Origin: Bacteroidales bacterium
GTDB lineage: Bacteria; Bacteroidota; Bacteroidia; Bacteroidales; F082
NCBI GenBank assembly: GCA_030683155.1
Contig: JAUXMV010000073.1
Coordinates: forward strand, 1 to 63,223
DNA: 63,223 nt
Reading direction: 5' to 3'
In this document: positions 1 through 8,928 of the stretch, piece by piece
How the letters are laid out: the number at the start of each line of letters is the position of its first letter
Position numbering within the stretch: position 1 is the stretch's first letter
Notes under the pieces: model-generated
Seen by the model: the letters and a program-made list of their open reading frames with translations, nothing else
Databases searched by the model: none
Told to the model about the DNA's origin: nothing
Made by a program: the position numbers and the translations under genes

Positions 1-2
1 CA

Positions 3-101
3 ATTCATGAATCTTTTATCTTTGATGGGCATAGAATTATTGTTAACCAATTAAATAACAACAGTCAGGTTATTGCCATCACAAGAAGGATTAAAAGATG
101 A
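3..101 (+). CDS. C-terminal fragment of a probable LytTR-type DNA-binding regulator (5' end outside window)
   Basis: An open frame runs in from the left edge and stops with TGA at 99-101, overlapping the ATG of the ABC ATPase by 4 bases (ATGA). The visible tail (about 32 residues) has an H-x-S-F-I motif, a short basic stretch and a terminal I-T-R-R-I-K-R. This resembles the last strands of a LytTR DNA-binding domain. ABC exporters of this type in other bacteria often follow a small LytTR regulator, which fits by context. Only the tail is visible, so the assignment is tentative. Confidence 0.4.
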   Translation: MHESFIFDGHRIIVNQLNNNSQVIAITRRIKR

Positions 102-952
102 TACAAGTCAGAAATTTGAATTTTACCTATCAGAAAACACAAAAACAGGCAGTTCGTGATATGGAATTTGACATTCACGAAGGAGAGATTTTTGGTTTTT
201 TAGGACCCAGCGGCGCAGGTAAAACCACCACACAAAGGCTGATTATCGGTTTGCTGAGAAACTATTCCGGACATATTGAAGTGCTTGGAAAGGAGCGAAA
301 CCATTGGGGAAAAGAATTTTACGAGCAAATTGGCGTAGCTTTCGACTTCCCAAACCTTTATGTGAAGCTTACGGCGAAAGAAAATCTTGCCCTGATTGGG
401 GCCTATTACAAAAACAAACCGGAAAATACTGACTTTTTGCTCGACCGCGTCGGATTGCTACCTGATAAGGATGTCCGTGTTGAAAACTTCTCGAAAGGGA
501 TGAAGATGCGCCTGAATTTCATTCGTTCGATCATGCACAATCCCAGCCTGATGTTTTTTGATGAACCTACCTCCGGCCTTGATCCTGTGAATGCACATAT
601 CATCAAAGATATTATCCTTGAGCAAAAAAATGCAGGCAAAACAGTTTTCCTCACAACACATAATATGACTGTGGCTGAGCAACTCTGCGACCGCGTAGCA
701 TTCATTGTCGAAGGTAAAATTGTTGTTATAGGCTCACCAAAGGAATTGATGATAGAACACGGCAAAAGGGTTGTGAAAGTGGAATATCAGCACAAAGGAA
801 AGCTGGAGGAACTCAATGTTGACATGGTGAACATGGGCAGCAATATGGAGTTTTTAGAGCTGCTCAAATCCGGGGACATGAAAACCATCCACAGCTGTGA
901 AGCAACGCTGGAGGATATTTTTATAAAACTGACAGGGAGGAATCTTTTATGA
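98..952 (+). CDS. ABC transporter ATP-binding protein (fluoroquinolone-exporter type)
   Basis: 284 aa cytoplasmic ATPase that should power the two permeases that follow. Walker A GPSGAGKT lies at residues 36-43, the signature is a degenerate FSKGMK instead of LSGGQ, and Walker B with D-loop reads MFFDEPTSGLDP. The switch His is in LTTHNM. The C-terminal 70 residues are a typical ABC-2 tail with no extra domain. The gene overlaps both the upstream regulator and the downstream permease by 4 bases, so all are probably translationally coupled. One ATPase with two different ABC-2 permeases matches the family annotated as fluoroquinolone or drug export systems. The actual substrate cannot be read from sequence. 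Family certain, substrate unknown. Confidence 0.88.
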   Translation: MIQVRNLNFTYQKTQKQAVRDMEFDIHEGEIFGFLGPSGAGKTTTQRLIIGLLRNYSGHIEVLGKERNHWGKEFYEQIGVAFDFPNLYVKLTAKENLALIGAYYKNKPENTDFLLDRVGLLPDKDVRVENFSKGMKMRLNFIRSIMHNPSLMFFDEPTSGLDPVNAHIIKDIILEQKNAGKTVFLTTHNMTVAEQLCDRVAFIVEGKIVVIGSPKELMIEHGKRVVKVEYQHKGKLEELNVDMVNMGSNMEFLELLKSGDMKTIHSCEATLEDIFIKLTGRNLL

Positions 953-1641
953 GAATGCTGAATGCAGTTTGGGCCGACATGCACTTTCAGATGAAGCAAG
1001 GGTTTTTTCTGGTTTATGTCATCATCACAATAATGTATCTGATTATTTTGTCTTTTCTACCCAAAGACATCTTGTCAATCGCATTGCCGCTCATCGTTTT
1101 CTCTGATCCTTCCGTTTTGGGACTGTTTTTTATCGGCGGAATAATCATGCTTGAAAAAGTTCAGGGCGTTTTAATGGTGATGGTGGTTTCTCCTTTGCGC
1201 ACGATTGAATACATACTTTCGAAAGTGATTTCACTGGCATTCATCTCGGTATTGGCTGCATTTGTTATCACTTATTTCAGTCACTACGAATCAGTTAACT
1301 GGATTTTGCTGTTTTTGGCGACAATTTTAACTTCAGGTATTTTTACGATGAGCGGCATTATGATCAACGCAGGATGTCAGACAGTCAATCAATATATGCT
1401 CAAAACGATCCCTTACATGCTGCTTTTCGTTCTGCCTTGTTTCTCACTGATTGGGTTTCCTTATTCGGAACTCTTTACCATCGTGCCAAGTGTGGCAGCA
1501 TTGCGCCTGATGCTTGGTGCGTATATGGGCATTGTCTGGTATGAGGCGTTCGGCCTGGTGATATACCTCAGTGCCATGAATTACCTTTTTTTGCGCTGGA
1601 CCATGCATGTATTTGAAAAGAAAATCGTTTATCAGGATTAG
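949..1641 (+). CDS. ABC-2 type permease subunit 1
   Basis: 230 aa, about six hydrophobic segments, including a first helix near residues 18-38 and strongly hydrophobic stretches around 60-80, 95-115, 125-145, 155-180 and 200-220. This is the usual topology of an ABC-2 membrane subunit. The start overlaps the stop of the ATPase (ATGA at 949-952), and the second permease begins 5 bases after its stop. It should form a heterodimeric channel with the product at 1647-2354. No solute-binding domain is present, which agrees with an exporter. Substrate unknown. Confidence 0.78.
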   Translation: MRMLNAVWADMHFQMKQGFFLVYVIITIMYLIILSFLPKDILSIALPLIVFSDPSVLGLFFIGGIIMLEKVQGVLMVMVVSPLRTIEYILSKVISLAFISVLAAFVITYFSHYESVNWILLFLATILTSGIFTMSGIMINAGCQTVNQYMLKTIPYMLLFVLPCFSLIGFPYSELFTIVPSVAALRLMLGAYMGIVWYEAFGLVIYLSAMNYLFLRWTMHVFEKKIVYQD

Positions 1642-1646
1642 GAATT

Positions 1647-2354
1647 ATGATACAATTGATACATTTCAGGAACGACATCAAACGCATCTTGCGTGATCCC
1701 ATCATGGCTATGATGCTGATTGCACCACTGCTTTTGCTGACTGCTTTTAAACTGATGGTTTTGCTGCTGATACCTTTCATCTACAGGCAGACCGGATTTG
1801 ATGTGCTGCCCTATTCACAATACATTCTGGCTTTTGTCCTGCTGACAAGCTCAGGCATGCTGGGCATCGTTACCGGTTTCATGATGATTGACGAACGGGA
1901 TGGAAATATTGCCGAGCTGATGTCGGTAACACCTTTAGGAAGAAGTGGTTATTTAATAAACAGACTTCTGTTTGCCTCGATGCTTTCCGTTGTTTATGCA
2001 ATACTGACTTGCGTTGTTATGATGCCCGGAACATTGCCTCTGCTTTCAATTTTGTTTTTATCAGTCTTATCGGCATTTTATGCAGCTATCATCGGATTGC
2101 TGATTTTTTCGGGCGCTGATGACAAAGTGAAAGGGCTCACTTTTGCAAAAGCATTGAATGCCTTGGCAATTTTTGCTTTTGCCGATTTATTGCCGCTTCA
2201 ATGGTTTATTGTTTTATCATGGTTTTTCCCCACTTACTGGATAACGCAGCTAATCAAATCACCAGATTCGTTGCTGGTCAACTTCTTTGCCTTTGCCGTG
2301 CATGCAGCCTGGCTTTATGTATTAATTATTCGCTACTGGCGCAAAAAATCATAA
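1647..2354 (+). CDS. ABC-2 type permease subunit 2 (fluoroquinolone-export-permease-like)
   Basis: 235 aa integral membrane protein with about six hydrophobic segments. The N-terminal part (LIHFRNDIKRILRDPIM) and the central motif MMIDERDGNIAELMSVTPL are typical of the permease family annotated as fluoroquinolone export subunit. It is the last gene of the four-gene cluster. It is followed by an 81-base gap and then by the convergent ferrochelatase gene. It likely pairs with the product at 949-1641; drug, lipid or peptide export are all possible. Confidence 0.75.
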   Translation: MIQLIHFRNDIKRILRDPIMAMMLIAPLLLLTAFKLMVLLLIPFIYRQTGFDVLPYSQYILAFVLLTSSGMLGIVTGFMMIDERDGNIAELMSVTPLGRSGYLINRLLFASMLSVVYAILTCVVMMPGTLPLLSILFLSVLSAFYAAIIGLLIFSGADDKVKGLTFAKALNALAIFAFADLLPLQWFIVLSWFFPTYWITQLIKSPDSLLVNFFAFAVHAAWLYVLIIRYWRKKS

Positions 2355-2409
2355 ATTTTGGGCAGGATAATGTGCTATTAAAGAGCAATATAGACCGAAG
2401 TTTTTAAGA

Positions 2410-2436
2410 AAGTGATTTTGAAAGTTTAATCATTTT
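2410..2436. terminator. Weak hairpin between convergent genes
   Basis: AAGTGATT (2410-2417) can pair, with one wobble, with AATCATTT (2428-2435) in the gap between the convergent ABC permease and hemH. T-rich sequence follows. It is weak and may be fortuitous. Confidence 0.3.
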
Positions 2437-3437
2437 CAGGCTTCTATGATCTTTTTTAAAGCCCTGGCCCAAACGGTTGAATCGTTAAGTCCTTCGGCCA
2501 TTTCAAGTTTTTCGCCTCCATGTTCGTGGAAAAGTTCTGCATATTCATAACCAATTTCGATGATCGTTTCGAGGCAGTCGGTGACGAATGAAGGAGCAAA
2601 AACAAGCACTTTTTTCTTTCCTGCTTTTGCAAGTTCAATGATTGTTTTGTCTGAAAAAGGCGTTAACCAGTTTTTGTCGAGGCGCGACTGAAAAGCTACC
2701 GAAAATTTTTCAGTAGGGATACCAAGTTTTTTTGCCAGCAAACGAGTTGTTTCGTAACAAGTCGCTTTATAGCAGAATTTTCCATGGGCAGGCATACTTT
2801 GTTCGCAGTTGCAGTCGCGGATGTTTATTTCAGGATGTGTCCTGTTGATATGACTGTCGGGGAGGCCATGGTATGAGAAAAGAAAATGGTCGTAACTGTT
2901 GAGATCGTATTTGGCAGCCTGCTGCGCAAAGGCTTCAATATAAGCGGGATGATCGTAAAACTGACCGATGAAACGGATGCCTGGAATGACATTCCAATGA
3001 CTTATTTCTGAAAGAATAGCCTCACTTGCAGTGCCTGAAGTGGACGAAGCATATTGAGGGAACATAGGAAGAACAATGATTTCTTCAAAGCTTTGCTTCT
3101 TAATTTCAGCCATCACTGACCCGATGGAAGGCCGTCCGTAACGCATGCCTGCATACACTTTGAATTCGCTTCCAAGTTCCTTTTCAAGCTTCAGTGCAAG
3201 CATGTCGGTGAGGTAGCGCAGCGGTGATCCTTTTTCTGACCAAAGAAGTTTGTAAAGTTTTGTGGAATTGAAAACCCTGAATGGAATAATAATCGCATTC
3301 ACAAGGAAAAGTTTCAGCGGCAAAGGAAGGTCAATGACACGTTTATCATTTAAAAACTGTGTCAGATAGCGATAAACGGCTGGCACTTCAGCCTTGTCAG
3401 GAGTGCCAACATTGGCCAGTATAATAGCTTTTTTCAT
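2436..3437 (-). CDS. hemH: Ferrochelatase
   Basis: 333 aa from the ATG at 3437. A longer frame opens at 3488 but would overlap hemG, and the family N-terminus begins at MKKAIILANVGTP. It inserts Fe2+ into a porphyrin, the last step of heme synthesis, in the cytoplasm or at the inner membrane. Visible motifs are LANVGTP, the substrate-pocket segment with SYHGLP (the His that binds metal), and a Cys-rich stretch (CNCEQS...CYKATCYET) that could bind Fe-S or metal. The late FAPSFVTDCLETI with the conserved Glu is also present. It lies 28 bases after hemG and closes the porphyrin cluster. Family assignment is firm. Confidence 0.93.
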   Translation of the reverse strand: MKKAIILANVGTPDKAEVPAVYRYLTQFLNDKRVIDLPLPLKLFLVNAIIIPFRVFNSTKLYKLLWSEKGSPLRYLTDMLALKLEKELGSEFKVYAGMRYGRPSIGSVMAEIKKQSFEEIIVLPMFPQYASSTSGTASEAILSEISHWNVIPGIRFIGQFYDHPAYIEAFAQQAAKYDLNSYDHFLFSYHGLPDSHINRTHPEINIRDCNCEQSMPAHGKFCYKATCYETTRLLAKKLGIPTEKFSVAFQSRLDKNWLTPFSDKTIIELAKAGKKKVLVFAPSFVTDCLETIIEIGYEYAELFHEHGGEKLEMAEGLNDSTVWARALKKIIEA

Positions 3438-3465
3438 GCCTGTGTTTTGTTTGAAAGTAATTAAT

Positions 3466-4845
3466 TTACAGTGTCTCAGCGAGATCAAAAGCCTGTTTCA
3501 CCCTATCGGCAATACCAATGCCACCACGAATATTTCCGGCCAGAATCAGTCCGGGATGCTTTGATTCAAGAGCATCAATGGCCTCAAGCTTTGCGGGCGA
3601 ACCGGCGTCATATTGCGGTATTGCATGATAATATCTGTAAATTTCCGTGAATGCTTCGTTTGAGCTGCTCACCGAAAGTAGTTCATCAAGCTCTTTATGA
3701 ACCAATTGCAAAAGCGCTTCATCCGACATACCAATTATTTCAGGTTTTTTGATGCCGCCCATAAAAGTTGAAAGCAATGCTCCTCCTTCAGGTGTGCGAT
3801 CTGTAAAAATGGAAGAAGGAAATAAAACACCAAGAATATTGCGCTTTTCTTTTGAAGGAATCAGTCCTCCAAAAGCATTCAGTTTCGGTCCGTTCCACTG
3901 TTTGAATGCCATGATCACCTGCACTACTTTGGCGTATTTCATGTCAATGATAGCTTTCAGTTCGTCGTCAGAGATAAAATCAAACATTCCTTTCAGCCCA
4001 TAACCTCCTGTAGTAGTGATGCATTTTTCCCCTATCAGGGTTGTTTTTTCTCCTGAAAGATTTTTTACCGTTACCGTAAAACTTTCCTCAGCTTTTGAGA
4101 TAATCATGTCTGTGGTGCCCATGAAAAGTCTTTCTTTTGGCAATCTGCTGACAAGGGCGTTAATCAGATTACTGAAACCCCCTTTGGCGGCAAAAACCTG
4201 ACGTGTGGCTTTTTTGTCACGCTCCGACTTTGGTTCTTTGCTTTTTTTGATACTGCCACCAATAAAGCTGCCATAGTTTTGCTCAAGATTGTACAATTTT
4301 GGCAACGCATATTTGGTGACAAGCTGGTCTGGGTCGCCGGCATAAATACCTGATATGAAAGGATCTACAGCATTGTCGAGATAAGTTTTTCCCATGCGGC
4401 GGCGCACCATGTTTGCGACGGTTTCCATGGGGTTTGTGCCTCTTTTTCTGAAAGGCTCAGCAAGGATTCTGAATTTATCGTAAAAGCTGAACAGTGGTGT
4501 TTTTATGCCACCGATAAGTCCGGAAGGGAGCGCAACCCATTTTCCGTTTCTAAGTATCCAGCGGTTGGCAGATGCGTGGTTAGCCAAATCAAGATTGCAA
4601 TCCGGTGCAAGCATTTCAAAAAGTTCAACGACTTCGCCATTGCCTGTAATGCCAGTGTTTGGACCGGTTTCGTAGATAAAACCATCCCTTTTTTTGGTTT
4701 GCATAACACCACCGGGGACAGGGCTGCGCTCAAAAAGAATCCAGTCGATTCCTTTTCTTTCAAGCATAAAAGCCAGGGTAAGCCCCGTGAGACCTCCTCC
4801 AATAATTACAACTTTTTTTTTCAACTGTTCTTTTAATGGCTCCAT
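3466..4845 (-). CDS. hemG: Protoporphyrinogen oxidase (FAD-dependent, HemG/HemY type)
   Basis: 459 aa from the ATG at 4845 (a TTG three bases earlier is less likely). A Rossmann FAD motif IIGGGLTG lies at about residues 15-22 of the longer reading and is followed by the acidic FE that binds the ribose. The C-terminus has the flavin motif LILAGNIRGGIGIADRV typical of the PPOX/amine-oxidase fold. It oxidises protoporphyrinogen IX (or coproporphyrinogen) to the porphyrin, feeding ferrochelatase, the next gene. It is 63 bases downstream of the MFS carrier on the same strand. HemG and HemY are both used as names for this family. Which porphyrinogen it prefers is not visible. Confidence 0.9.
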   Translation of the reverse strand: MEPLKEQLKKKVVIIGGGLTGLTLAFMLERKGIDWILFERSPVPGGVMQTKKRDGFIYETGPNTGITGNGEVVELFEMLAPDCNLDLANHASANRWILRNGKWVALPSGLIGGIKTPLFSFYDKFRILAEPFRKRGTNPMETVANMVRRRMGKTYLDNAVDPFISGIYAGDPDQLVTKYALPKLYNLEQNYGSFIGGSIKKSKEPKSERDKKATRQVFAAKGGFSNLINALVSRLPKERLFMGTTDMIISKAEESFTVTVKNLSGEKTTLIGEKCITTTGGYGLKGMFDFISDDELKAIIDMKYAKVVQVIMAFKQWNGPKLNAFGGLIPSKEKRNILGVLFPSSIFTDRTPEGGALLSTFMGGIKKPEIIGMSDEALLQLVHKELDELLSVSSSNEAFTEIYRYYHAIPQYDAGSPAKLEAIDALESKHPGLILAGNIRGGIGIADRVKQAFDLAETL

Positions 4846-4908
4846 CAAAATTGGTTTATGGCTTTTTCCAGCAATTAGTGAATCTGCGCTTAACTACAAA
4901 CATTAAAG

Positions 4909-6126
4909 TTATGAAACTTGTTCATTCTTTTTCAGCAATGAACGAAAAGCAACAAGCAAAACTATGGCCATGAGCGACATTAAAGTCTGAATACCAAAAA
5001 GCTTTGTGTATCCGGCAACATCGGCCAGCTTTCCGCTGAAAACCGAGATAACAAGTCCGCTGAGGTGTGTGATTACAATTTGCAGCGTGAAATCAGTGCC
5101 TTCCTTTCCCGGTCTCACCATGTCCATGGCAGCGGTGTAAATAGCTACCATCGAACAGCCGTATGCCGTCCAAAGCATCAATATTGCAGCATTAACGGCG
5201 GATACAGGTGGCACTTCCATCTTGCTGACATACCAGAAAAAGGCTCCGGCCATGATGCTGAAAACCAGAAAAAAGTACATTGCCTTGTAATAGCCTCTGC
5301 GTTTAACAAGAAATCCGGCAAAAAGTGAAGCTATCAACGCTGCTGCTGTCCCATGAACACCAACCATCAGACCTATTTCAGGGGTAGAAAAGTTTAGATC
5401 GACAAGCCAGGGTTTCAACATAGCCATAATGCCCACCAAACCTGAGGAATAGAAAAACAGTACCAAAAGCCATTTGTACATGCCGGGGATTTTCATGAAG
5501 CGCCATAAATCGGCAAGCTGAACTTTTTTGTCAGAAACTTCCGGCATGACAGGTTCTTTTTTATAAAAACCCAGTGGAATAAGGGCTACGAGCACAAAGA
5601 GGGCGAGACAAAAAAGTAACATCTGCCAGCCAAGGTAATAGAAAACAATCAGTAGAAGTCCGCTCCCAATAAGGTTTCCCGCAAAACCGCCGGCAGACTG
5701 CATACTGTTGCCGTAACCTCTTTCTTTTTTCTTCAGGATAAGGATTGCAAAGGCATCGGTGGCAATATCCTGGGTTGCGGAGGCTATCACCGCGAGCAAC
5801 ATGAGAATGATGACAAGGCTGAAATTTGTTTGAAGACTTAAAAATCCAATGCTGAAAACCACTATTGCATAAAAAATCTCTGAACCATAGATCCAACGTT
5901 TGTAGCCATGCAGATTTGCAGCGTTATTGTCGACCAAAGGCGCCCACAAAAATTTCAGAACCCAGGGTAGTTTTATAAGTTGGAGCAAACCGATTGACTC
6001 AAGCGAATAGTTTTCCTGACGCATGATGACAGGCACAACTGTGCTGAAAAAACTCATCGGTATAGCCTGCGCAATATACAGGCTGAAAAGCATCGGATAT
6101 TTATGCCAATCGGCTTGCTCCTTCAT
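4909..6126 (-). CDS. AmpG/RhtX-like MFS transporter, candidate porphyrin or siderophore importer
   Basis: 405 aa with about twelve transmembrane segments and a short hydrophilic loop near residue 190-205. The N-terminus (YIAQAIPMSFFSTVVPVIMRQ, then KLPWVLKFLWAPLVDN) is characteristic of the PAT/AmpG family, which includes AmpG muropeptide permeases and the RhtX/FptX siderophore carriers. It begins 6 bases after the TonB receptor stop and is followed by hemG and hemH. By position it is more likely to move a porphyrin or iron chelate across the inner membrane than a muropeptide. That role is inference; the family assignment is solid. Confidence 0.75.
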   Translation of the reverse strand: MKEQADWHKYPMLFSLYIAQAIPMSFFSTVVPVIMRQENYSLESIGLLQLIKLPWVLKFLWAPLVDNNAANLHGYKRWIYGSEIFYAIVVFSIGFLSLQTNFSLVIILMLLAVIASATQDIATDAFAILILKKKERGYGNSMQSAGGFAGNLIGSGLLLIVFYYLGWQMLLFCLALFVLVALIPLGFYKKEPVMPEVSDKKVQLADLWRFMKIPGMYKWLLVLFFYSSGLVGIMAMLKPWLVDLNFSTPEIGLMVGVHGTAAALIASLFAGFLVKRRGYYKAMYFFLVFSIMAGAFFWYVSKMEVPPVSAVNAAILMLWTAYGCSMVAIYTAAMDMVRPGKEGTDFTLQIVITHLSGLVISVFSGKLADVAGYTKLFGIQTLMSLMAIVLLVAFRSLLKKNEQVS

Positions 6127-6132
6127 TGTTTC

Positions 6133-8232
6133 TTAAAGTTTCACATTCAGATTCAGCCCAAACTGCAAAGGTTTTCCAGCTTGCGCATATTTGTTGCCAA
6201 TGGCTTCAAAATAAAATGCAGCATAGTCAGTGTTGAGAATGTTTTTTGCCCAGAATTCCAAAGTCACATGTTTATGTTCAAAACCGGCACGCAGGTCAAG
6301 AAGACTGTATGCATCCTGCGCCTGACTGTTTTGCTCGTTCCAGTAATGTTTTCCTATCAGTCGGTAAAGTGCGGTGAGGGTCATGTTATCTGCCGGAAAA
6401 CGCTGAGGCAGTGCGATACGCTGGTTCAGCTGAACTGTAAGGGTGTGTTGTGGAACATAAGGAATCCGGTTATCACTGTAATCCTTTGTTGAGTCCACCA
6501 CATGCGATGTAAACCGGGCATCAGTAAGACCATAAGCCAACATGGCATCCAGCTTTTTTGTGAGTTTTGAACGGAGACTAAGTTCAACACCTTTGCTGAC
6601 AGATTCACCGGCATTTTTCAGCATCGAACCTCTTCCACTCGGCACAGTCTGGTAAATCTGCTGATTGTTCCAGTCGATGTAAAACACAGAAAACTCTCCC
6701 TGAACTCTGTTTTGCATCAAAGAAGTTTTGATGCCGGCCTCATAATTCCAGCTATGCTCAGGATCGAACATCAGGTCTTCGTCCCTTTCAAAGATTGCAT
6801 TGAAACCACCTGTTTTATAACCTCTCGAAACCAGCGCATACAAAGTTGATTGCTTATTGAGCTGGTATTTCAGCGCAATCTTTGGTGAAATTTCATTGAA
6901 TTTCATCGTTGGAAATAAGGTGTCGGCAACAGTAATGGTGTTGCCGCCCATAACCATTTGGTTGACAAAAGTCAGTTTGTCAGCTTCAGTATCCAATCGG
7001 ACACCAAGGCTCAGCGAAAGGTTTTTTACAATCAGATCATTGAATGTTGACTGATGAAAAATCGCCATCCCTTGTTTTGATTCATTGAAATCACGCAGTA
7101 TTTGAACTTTTCTTGTTATGTCAGTTACATCAACAAACCGGTCGAATTGCTGACTGAATCCGTAAGCACCTGTTAGCCACTCATAACGTTTGCCGGGCTT
7201 GGACTTAACAATAATTTCCTGTGAAATCATGTTTTGCAACTGCTCTTGTGTGGCCACAAAAAGTGACAACTTTGTAAAATCCTGATCTATATTTTGAAAA
7301 TCTTTCAGATACTGATAGGAGGTTGTTGCAATGAGGTCGAAATTTTCTGCATTGTATTTAAAAATCAATCCATTAGAAAGCATATCGCGATCGTAGGAAG
7401 AAGGATGATCGTAGTTTATCTGTTCAACTTTTTTGAGTGAATCATTGAAAAATCCATAAGGATATCCACCCTGACGGCTATAATCGATACTGATGACGTT
7501 TTCGACGGCTAACCTTGAATTGATATTCCAGACAAGGCGGTTTCTCAGGCTAAGGCTATTGGTTTCATCTGCTTTTTTATCATTAAAGGCATTGGTGAAA
7601 AAACCATCGCCACGCTGATAATTTGCTGAAAGTGAATAACCAAAAGATTTACCCGCTTTTCCGAAATGACTGATTCCAGCTTGGTATTGACCGTAATTTC
7701 CTGCAGAAAGCCTGAATTTCGTTCCCTGATATTCCAGCGGTGAACGCGTGATAATATTGATGATTCCACCCATTGTGTTCCGGCCGTAAAGTGTTCCCTG
7801 CGGTCCGCGAAGCACTTCAATGCGTTCTACATCAAATAGTTCGAAATCAAAAGCGGCTTTGTCAAAGTATGGCACATTATCGACATACAAACCCACCGAA
7901 GGCTCGTTGATGCGTGAGCCGATGCCACGGATATAGACAGGAGAGGTCAGTTTTGAGCCATAGTCGGGCATAAAGAAATTTGGTGTGTAGGCAGTGATGT
8001 CTTTCACAGAACGAATTCCGGCCTGATCAATGGCTCGCGCAGTGACAACTGAGGCTGAACCGGGAAGTTCGCGCAATGTCATGGCTTCTTTTGGCGCCCT
8101 GATTATGATTTCTTCCAGATTGTAATAAGGCATCTTTAAGGTGTCGTCGATATTCAGCACCATCTGTGCCTTGAGAGAAATCGTAAGAAAAACGATTGCT
8201 ATGAATAGAAATGTTATTTTAAATGTTTTCAT
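6133..8232 (-). CDS. TonB-dependent outer-membrane receptor
   Basis: 699 aa. A Sec signal peptide (about residues 1-22, ending LKAQ) is followed by a short linker containing LEEIIIRAP, close to a TonB box, and then the plug domain (about 45-150: SASVVTARAIDQAG, then RIEVLRGPQGTLYGRNTMGGIINI). A 22-strand barrel fills the rest, ending in the aromatic-rich LQFGLNLNVKL. There is no carboxypeptidase-regulatory N-terminal domain, which makes it more like siderophore/heme/porphyrin receptors than SusC proteins. It is the second gene of the cluster with the MFS carrier, PPOX and ferrochelatase. The ligand is not evident; a tetrapyrrole or siderophore is inferred from context. Confidence 0.88.
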   Translation of the reverse strand: MKTFKITFLFIAIVFLTISLKAQMVLNIDDTLKMPYYNLEEIIIRAPKEAMTLRELPGSASVVTARAIDQAGIRSVKDITAYTPNFFMPDYGSKLTSPVYIRGIGSRINEPSVGLYVDNVPYFDKAAFDFELFDVERIEVLRGPQGTLYGRNTMGGIINIITRSPLEYQGTKFRLSAGNYGQYQAGISHFGKAGKSFGYSLSANYQRGDGFFTNAFNDKKADETNSLSLRNRLVWNINSRLAVENVISIDYSRQGGYPYGFFNDSLKKVEQINYDHPSSYDRDMLSNGLIFKYNAENFDLIATTSYQYLKDFQNIDQDFTKLSLFVATQEQLQNMISQEIIVKSKPGKRYEWLTGAYGFSQQFDRFVDVTDITRKVQILRDFNESKQGMAIFHQSTFNDLIVKNLSLSLGVRLDTEADKLTFVNQMVMGGNTITVADTLFPTMKFNEISPKIALKYQLNKQSTLYALVSRGYKTGGFNAIFERDEDLMFDPEHSWNYEAGIKTSLMQNRVQGEFSVFYIDWNNQQIYQTVPSGRGSMLKNAGESVSKGVELSLRSKLTKKLDAMLAYGLTDARFTSHVVDSTKDYSDNRIPYVPQHTLTVQLNQRIALPQRFPADNMTLTALYRLIGKHYWNEQNSQAQDAYSLLDLRAGFEHKHVTLEFWAKNILNTDYAAFYFEAIGNKYAQAGKPLQFGLNLNVKL

Positions 8233-8323
8233 GTCTTAGAATAATAAATGAATGGTTTTGATAAATGAGCATCAATCCATGGATGTGTTACATCCTTTAA
8301 AATCAGGAAAGTGCGTAAGATTA

Positions 8324-8686
8324 TTATGACAAGAAAACACTTGGTGGAGGCCGGCAGAAACCCGGGTGATAATGGTAAAATGAGTGCGATCCTTCAAAGA
8401 AGGAAAAAATTCGAATTTTCTTTGTGTTGCAAAAAGGGGCTTGAACAGAATTATTTTCTTCAACATTTTGAGCGAGGTCTGTCACAAAATAATCGCTGAA
8501 AATAAACGTGACTTCAGTTTCTTTTTCCAGGGAAAAACTACCTGTTTCACAGCTTATAGTATGTTCAGGGTTTTTGTTTTCGTTGTCAGATAAGGCATTA
8601 ATAGAGTAGAGGGAAAAAGATACAAGGTAAATTATTCCCAAAATGATGTAAGGTAAATGTGTCGAAAGCAGCCCGAAGAAAAACAT
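8324..8686 (-). CDS. Small membrane-anchored protein with His/Cys-rich C-terminus, unknown function
   Basis: 120 aa, ATG at 8686. An N-terminal hydrophobic segment (about residues 5-32) may be a membrane anchor or signal sequence. It is followed by a soluble part with three cysteines and a C-terminal stretch SFYHYHPGFCRPPP that could bind metal or heme. It is 91 bases upstream of the TonB receptor in the same direction, and a -7-type motif lies just in front of it, so it may be the first gene of the operon. I do not recognise a named family. It could be a periplasmic accessory protein for the receptor. Confidence 0.5.
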   Translation of the reverse strand: MFFFGLLSTHLPYIILGIIYLVSFSLYSINALSDNENKNPEHTISCETGSFSLEKETEVTFIFSDYFVTDLAQNVEENNSVQAPFCNTKKIRIFSFFEGSHSFYHYHPGFCRPPPSVFLS

Positions 8687-8704
8687 TTATTCCCAGTTTT
8701 GCGG

Positions 8705-8712
8705 CAAAAGTA
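8705..8712 (-). promoter_or_regulatory. Candidate -7 promoter element for the porphyrin/TonB cluster
   Basis: On the minus strand the sequence TACTTTTG matches the Bacteroidota consensus TAnnTTTG. It sits about 19 bases upstream of the small membrane protein start. No clear TTG -33 element was found at the usual spacing. Confidence 0.45.
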
Positions 8713-8888
8713 ATTGTTTTATTATTCTTGAAGCGATGGAATCAGTAAACGGCATTAATTTAGATTATTTCTAAATATTTGCTGATGTGCTTATTATAAC
8801 AAAGACGCAATATCGACAGGGTTTCTATGAAACGATAGTGTCATTGAAGTACTTGAATAAAAAAAGAAGTTCATTTTTGGGAAGATAG

Positions 8889-8896
8889 TATATTTG
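8889..8896 (+). promoter_or_regulatory. Candidate -7 promoter element for the POT-like transporter
   Basis: TATATTTG fits TAnnTTTG and lies 32 bases before the ATG at 8929. A good -33 TTG at 17-23 bases was not seen. Confidence 0.45.
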
Positions 8897-8928
8897 CACG
8901 CAATAGTATTAACCGAAAAAAATACCAC

